From Palsa-504 sp963818225 (GTDB lineage Bacteria; Actinomycetota; Actinomycetes; Streptosporangiales; Streptosporangiaceae): a DNA stretch of 64,000 bases. Below, piece after piece: positions 60,204 through 64,000 of the stretch. The stretch lies in contig CAWFRO010000011.1 of assembly GCA_963818225.1 (NCBI GenBank), positions 1,240,001 to 1,304,000 on the forward strand, given 5' to 3'. The notes beneath the pieces were generated by a model, which did no database searches, was not told the origin of the DNA, and worked only from the letters and a program-made list of their open reading frames with translations. Position numbers and translations under genes: made by a program. Numbering within the stretch: the first letter of the stretch is position 1; each line of letters starts with the position of its first letter.

Positions 60204-60901
60204 GTGGCCGACCCCGCCTGGCTCACCGGCATCTTCGCCGCCCTGATGCTCACCGTGGCCGTTTACTGCGTTGGCCGCCTAGCCGCTGCGCGCCGCTGGC
60301 ATCGCCCGACCGAGGTCGACACCGATGCCGGCCACGTCCTGATGGGCGTGGCCATGGCCGGAATGCTGGTGGCCCGGCTGCGCGTGGTGCCCGCCACCGC
60401 CTGGGAAGCCGTCTTCGCCGTCGGCGCCGCCTGGTTCGCCGCGCAGCTGCTGCGGGCCCGCCGCCGGCCCCGGCCAGCAGCTGGCGCTGTCTGCACCCGG
60501 CTCCCCACCTGGTTGAGTGCGCCGCGATGCTCTACATGCTCGCAATCCTGCCTGGTTCGCTGGTCGGCGTCGGCGTCGGCGTCGGCGCCGGGAGCGGGGA
60601 CGGGATGGCCGCGATGAGCGCTTCCGCCCCGGCGTCGCGCTACTCGTTCCTGGCTCTCGTCCTGGCGGTGTTCATGTTCGGCTACGTGGCCCTCGTCACT
60701 GACCGTCTGGCCCTGCGCCCCGCCGCCCCGCTCCCAGTGCCCGCCGGCGCTGGCGCCGGCCCGCACCTCGCCAGCGCTGGCGCCGATCTGCGCCCCGCCC
60801 GCCGTGGACGGGAAACCGGTTCCCTCGCCCCCCGCTGCGCGGCCCTATGCAAGATCGCCATGGCCCTGACCATGGGCTACATGCTCGTCCTGACGCTCTA
60901 G
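60204..60901 (+). CDS. DUF5134 family membrane protein (frame broken near 60.48 kb)
   Basis: N-terminal part WLTGIFAALMLTVAVYCVGRLAA and DTDAGHVLMGVAMAGMLV in one frame; C-terminal part HLVECAAMLYMLAILPGSLVG ... YSFLALVLAVFMFGYVAL, LCKIAMALTMGYMLVLTL in another. They fit one DUF5134 protein of about 232 residues; the shift lies between about 60465 and 60505, in a CCGG-rich run. GTG 60204 has GAGGGG 8 nt upstream and follows the previous stop by 1 bp. Function unknown; homologs often neighbour copper genes. Confidence 0.65.
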
Positions 60902-60924
60902 CGGTCTGACGTGTGTCTTTCTTT

Positions 60925-61063
60925 ATGTTTCCGCGGAAACATGCCCGCGGGTCCCGCGGAGGGCGGGGCGGCGGACGAATCAGAGTGGCGCTGTATCCAT
61001 AAGAATGGGCACAGCGCCACTCTCACTTGCCACTTGGCGGCCGGGGCGTTTCCGCGGAAACGC
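60925..61063. repeat. Palindrome-hairpin-palindrome element
   Basis: ATGTTTCCGCGGAAACAT (60925-60942) and GCGTTTCCGCGGAAACGC (61046-61063) are perfect 18-bp palindromes sharing GTTTCCGCGGAAAC. Between them, AGAGTGGCGCTGT (60982-60994) pairs perfectly with ACAGCGCCACTCT (61011-61023), with an inner CCAT/ATGG stem. The 427-bp gap 60902-61328 holds no convincing gene besides this element. Confidence 0.65.
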
Positions 61064-61328
61064 GCGACACTGGCTTGTGCCGAATCGCGTGCGGGTTCTG
61101 AGGGCGCGCCCGTTCACCTGGACCGCCTCGCGCAGGGCGGCACGGCGTGGAGCGGCTGGCCGCTCACCCTCACCGTGCCTGCTGCCACGTCCACGTCAAC
61201 CCCGCTCACCCTGGGCAGCTTGCCGATCCCGGCCCGAACGGCCGTGGCGCAATGCTCGCGGCTCATCCCGGTCACGATCAGCGAACGCGACCGCAGGGCG
61301 TGAGCCTCTCCGCTGTACCGTATCTCCC

Positions 61329-63758
61329 GTGGCCGTGACCACCTCCCCGTCCGGCGTGACCGAGCTTGAGCTCGTCATCGGCGGGATGACGTGCGCCGCC
61401 TGCGCGGCCCGGGTCCAGAAGAAGCTGACCAAGCTCGACGGCGTGGTCGCGGCCGTCAACCTGGCCACCGAGCGGGCGCGTGTCACCGCCCCGCCCGGCG
61501 TGCCGGTCCAGGTCCTGATCGGCGCGGTCGAGGCGGCCGGCTATACCGCCGAGCTGGCCCCGCCGCCCGGCGCGCCGGGGGCGGGCGAGGCCGCCGACGA
61601 GGCTGCGGTCCGGCGGCTGCGCCGCCGGCTGATCCTGGCCCTGGTGTTCTTCGTCCCGCTGACCGACATGTCCATCATGCTGTCGGTGTTCCCCTGGTCC
61701 CGGTTTCCCGGCTGGCAGTGGACCCTGGTGGCGCTGGCCGCCCCGGTCGCCACCTGGGCCGCTTGGCCGTTTCACGCCGCGGCCCTGCGCAACGCCCGGC
61801 ACCTGTCCTCGTCGATGGACACGCTCGTGTCGATGGGCATCCTGGCCGCCTGCGGCTGGTCCGTCTACGCCATCTTCGTCCTGGACCGCGGCCCGGCCCG
61901 GCTGACCGGATTCGGCGAGCTCGCGCACGCCTCCGGCGGCGGCATCTACCTCGAGGTCGCCGCCTCGGTCACCACGTTCCTGCTGGCCGGGCGGCTGTAC
62001 GAGGCCCGGGCCCGGCGCAGCGCCGGCCAGGCGATGCGCGAGCTGGCCGCCGCCGGGGCCCGGGACGTATGCGTGCTGGCTGACGACGGAACGGAGCGGC
62101 GTATCCCCGCCGATCACCTGCGCGAGGGCCAGCGGTTCGTGGTCCGGCCGGGGGAGCGGGTCGCCGCGGACGGCGAGGTGCTGTCCGGCCTGTCAGCCGT
62201 CGACCGCAGCATGATGACCGGCGAGTCGGTTCCCGCCGACGCCGGCCCGGGCGACACCGTGACCGGCGGCACGATCGCGCTGACCGGCCGGCTCGTCGTC
62301 CGTGCCGACCGGGTCGGGCCGGACACCCAGCTGGCCCGGCTGATCGCCATGGTCGAGCAGGCCCAGGCCGACAAGGCCGGCATCCAGCGGCTCGCGGACC
62401 GCGTCTGCGCGGTATTCGTCCCGGCCGTGCTGGCCTGCGCGGCACTCACCCTGGCCGGCTGGCTGCTGGCCGGCGGCCCGGCCGAGCGCGCCTTCAGCGC
62501 CGCGCTGGCCGTGCTGATCATCGCCTGCCCCTGCGCCCTCGGCCTGGCCACCCCCGCGGCGCTGGTCGCCGCGTCCGGCCGCGGCGCCCAGCTCGGCATC
62601 TTCATCAAGGGCTACCAGGCCCTGGAGTCCTCGCGCAGCATCGACACCGTCGTGCTGGACAAGACCGGCACGGTCACCACCGGCCGTATGACGGTCGCCG
62701 CGGTGCGCACCGGCCCCAGCGTCAGCCGCCTTGACCTGCTCCGTTACGCAGGCTCGGTAGAGCAGGCCTCCGAGCACGCCGTGGCCGCCGCCATCACCGC
62801 CCTGGCCTGCGCCGAGGGGGTGCCGCTGAGCACCGCCGAGGACTTCGCCGCGCTGGCCGGCCTCGGTGCCCGCGGGACCGTCGGCGGCCACGACGTCATC
62901 CTCGGCCGCGAGCTGCTGTTCGCCGATCAGCGCATCGCCGTGCCCGACGACCTGGCTGGCTGGTGCCGGGCCCAGGAGCAGGCCGGCCGCACCACCGTCC
63001 TGGCCGCCTGGGACGGCGAGATCCGCGGCGCGCTCGCGGTCGCCGATACCGTCAAGCCCTCGGCCGCCCCGGCCGTCGCCGCCCTGCGCCGCCTGGGCCT
63101 GCGCCCGGTCCTGCTGACCGGTGACAACGAAGCCACCGCGCAGGCCGTCGGCGCCGCCGCCGGCATCACCGACGTGGTCAGCGGCGCCTTGCCCGCAGCC
63201 AAGGCCGAGGTCGTCACCGCCCTGCAGGCCGACGGCCGCCCCGCCGCGATGGTCGGCGACGGCGTCAACGACGCCCCCGCCCTGGCCGCGGCCCAGCTCG
63301 GCCTGGCCCTCGGCTCCGGCACCGACGTGGCCATCTGCGCCGCCGACATGATCCTGCTGCGCGACGACCTGCAGGCTGTCCCCGACGCCATCGCCCTGGC
63401 CCGCGCCACCTTCCGGACCATCCGCCGCAACCTGGCCTGGGCCTTCTGCTACAACGTGCTGGCCATCCCGCTGGCCGCGCTCGGCTTCCTCAACCCGCTG
63501 GTCGCCGCGGCCACCATGACCCTGTCCTCCGTATTCGTCGTCTGGAACAGCCTGCGCCTGCGCCGCTTCCCGGCCTCCCTCCCCGCGTCCCCGCCTTCCC
63601 GCCCTCGCCCGCGCGGCCGCCCCATGGCCCACCCCAGGATCACCGGCACCATGACCGTGGTGGATCCGGGCTACGTGGTAGATCGAGTGCACTCCGATGC
63701 CCCGGATATTCCACGGAGCCCGGATCTACCAGGCAAACGGTACAGCTGGGACGGATGA
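61329..63758 (+). CDS. Heavy-metal (copper-type) translocating P1B ATPase
   Basis: 809 residues from GTG 61329 (VAVTTSP). N-terminal HMA domain with metal-binding CAAC (GGMTCAACAARVQKKL), membrane helices, the translocation CPC (IACPCALGLATPAAL), phosphorylation DKTGT (VVLDKTGTVTTGRM), SEHAVAAAI with the class His-like HP position (EHA), and GDGVNDAPALAAAQLG in the hinge. Cu(I) export is likely by CPC and CxxC. The conserved core ends at FVVWNSLRLRRF; the last 65 residues are Pro/Arg-rich and run into a hairpin, so the true end may be earlier. Confidence 0.9.
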   Translation: MAVTTSPSGVTELELVIGGMTCAACAARVQKKLTKLDGVVAAVNLATERARVTAPPGVPVQVLIGAVEAAGYTAELAPPPGAPGAGEAADEAAVRRLRRRLILALVFFVPLTDMSIMLSVFPWSRFPGWQWTLVALAAPVATWAAWPFHAAALRNARHLSSSMDTLVSMGILAACGWSVYAIFVLDRGPARLTGFGELAHASGGGIYLEVAASVTTFLLAGRLYEARARRSAGQAMRELAAAGARDVCVLADDGTERRIPADHLREGQRFVVRPGERVAADGEVLSGLSAVDRSMMTGESVPADAGPGDTVTGGTIALTGRLVVRADRVGPDTQLARLIAMVEQAQADKAGIQRLADRVCAVFVPAVLACAALTLAGWLLAGGPAERAFSAALAVLIIACPCALGLATPAALVAASGRGAQLGIFIKGYQALESSRSIDTVVLDKTGTVTTGRMTVAAVRTGPSVSRLDLLRYAGSVEQASEHAVAAAITALACAEGVPLSTAEDFAALAGLGARGTVGGHDVILGRELLFADQRIAVPDDLAGWCRAQEQAGRTTVLAAWDGEIRGALAVADTVKPSAAPAVAALRRLGLRPVLLTGDNEATAQAVGAAAGITDVVSGALPAAKAEVVTALQADGRPAAMVGDGVNDAPALAAAQLGLALGSGTDVAICAADMILLRDDLQAVPDAIALARATFRTIRRNLAWAFCYNVLAIPLAALGFLNPLVAAATMTLSSVFVVWNSLRLRRFPASLPASPPSRPRPRGRPMAHPRITGTMTVVDPGYVVDRVHSDAPDIPRSPDLPGKRYSWDG
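63659..63730. repeat. Hairpin with GGTGGATCCGGGCT arms (copy of 3184 type)
   Basis: GGTGGATCCGGGCT-a-CGTGG pairs with CCACG-g-AGCCCGGATCTACC, 18 of 19 core pairs, around a loop containing the palindrome GAGTGCACTC. It overlaps the extreme C-terminal codons of the P-ATPase frame. The arm sequence recurs at 3184-3237. Confidence 0.55.
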
Positions 63759-64000
63759 GGCTGGCGCGGGCACGCGGGTACTACCCGCGGACAGGACTGC
63801 CACGGCAGGCCCGCGCTTGTTGCTGGCGTGGCGCGAGCAATCTCCGGAGGCTAAGCCCCGGGCCCGAGCCGAGCCCGAGCCCGCGTCCCCGGAAACGACG
63901 GGCGTGTCCCACTTCATCGGCCCCTGGGCCAGCTCGGGATGGTCGTACTCGTCGTGCCAGTTCCACCAGTTGTACGGCTCGCTCTGGGGATAGCCCTCGG
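63726..64000 (-). CDS. C-terminal part of an unknown gene running out of the window
   Basis: The minus-strand frame is open from the window end to a stop at 63726 and reads EGYPQSEPYNWWNWHDEYDH then PELAQGPMKWDTPVV before a low-complexity tail. The Trp/Tyr/Asn/His-rich start looks like real protein, not antisense. Convergent with the P-ATPase. Family not recognised. Confidence 0.45.
   Translation of the reverse strand, partial: EGYPQSEPYNWWNWHDEYDHPELAQGPMKWDTPVVSGDAGSGSARARGLASGDCSRHASNKRGPAVAVLSAGSTRVPAPASSVPAVPFAW

Noticed and set aside
1..64000. CRISPR arrays, prophage, insertion sequences, rRNA or tRNA genes
   Set aside because: No spaced direct-repeat arrays, transposase/integrase frames or conserved RNA sequences were seen; the repeats found are short tandem or palindromic.

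Overview
This window is about 64 kb of very GC-rich DNA. It has long GC-biased antisense open frames, many GTG starts and several leaderless-looking starts. The gene content is that of an actinomycete: AdnA/AdnB-type helicase-nucleases, a mycosin-like protease, DUF2630, DUF5134, a CHAD protein, GuaB3 beside guaB, and PafBC-type damage promoters. I would guess a soil member of the Streptosporangiales or a relative, but the genus cannot be read from the sequence. I saw no rRNA, tRNA, CRISPR array, insertion sequence or prophage.

Layout. 0-3.1 kb: guaB (5' end outside the window), guaB3, trpS. 3.3-10.4 kb: D,D-carboxypeptidase, YbdK-type ligase, M20 amidohydrolase, a PH-like membrane protein, an LpdA-type flavoprotein and a small membrane protein. 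11-13.9 kb: a PAS-GGDEF-EAL protein. 13.9-25.2 kb: a branched-chain amino acid (BCAA) block with ilvB-ilvN-ilvC, a CHAD protein, a 58-residue ORF with leuB, ilvE, a secreted beta-propeller lectin and cimA. 25.3-28.8 kb: DUF2630, FAH hydrolase, a membrane-anchored protein, an orphan mycosin and an alkyltransferase-like protein. 28.9-37.5 kb: adnA and adnB, split by a glucose-dehydrogenase-like gene and a SHOCT protein. 37.6-39.6 kb: XRE-cupin regulator, azlC, azlD and a thiamine-binding protein. 39.9-47.0 kb: an ABC-ATPase/GAF/histidine-kinase fusion, a response regulator and a sugar ABC importer. 47-58.6 kb: DUF1275, CMD, mini-GntR, DMT transporter, L,D-transpeptidase, STAS, wHTH, fchA-folD, CsoR, NmrA-like, TetR with a drug-type ABC exporter, and GH5. 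59-64 kb: a membrane protein, DUF5134, a copper-type P-ATPase and the end of an unknown gene.

How the genes connect. The three BCAA transcription units (ilvBNC, leuB-ilvE, cimA) each carry nearly the same 17-bp operator, RTCTC-N7-GAGAC. Two of them also carry a leader peptide plus terminator: I-L-V-L for ilvBNC and I-I-I for cimA. An AzlCD-type BCAA exporter sits 13 kb further on. The adnA and adnB genes are physically separated, but each has its own TGTCGGT(A/G)G...TGGAAT promoter directly at a leaderless start. The 39.7-47 kb block joins a histidine kinase to an ABC ATPase, next to a response regulator and a sugar ABC importer. In the fchA-folD pair, FolD lacks the cyclohydrolase residues and FchA can supply that activity.

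Caution. Seven genes contain at least nine reading-frame breaks, mostly in repetitive or G/C-run DNA: the GGDEF-EAL gene, adnA, adnB, the ABC-kinase, the solute-binding protein, its ATPase and DUF5134. The flanking sequence stays fully conserved in another frame. I read these as probable consensus indels rather than decay, and I annotate each as one gene.
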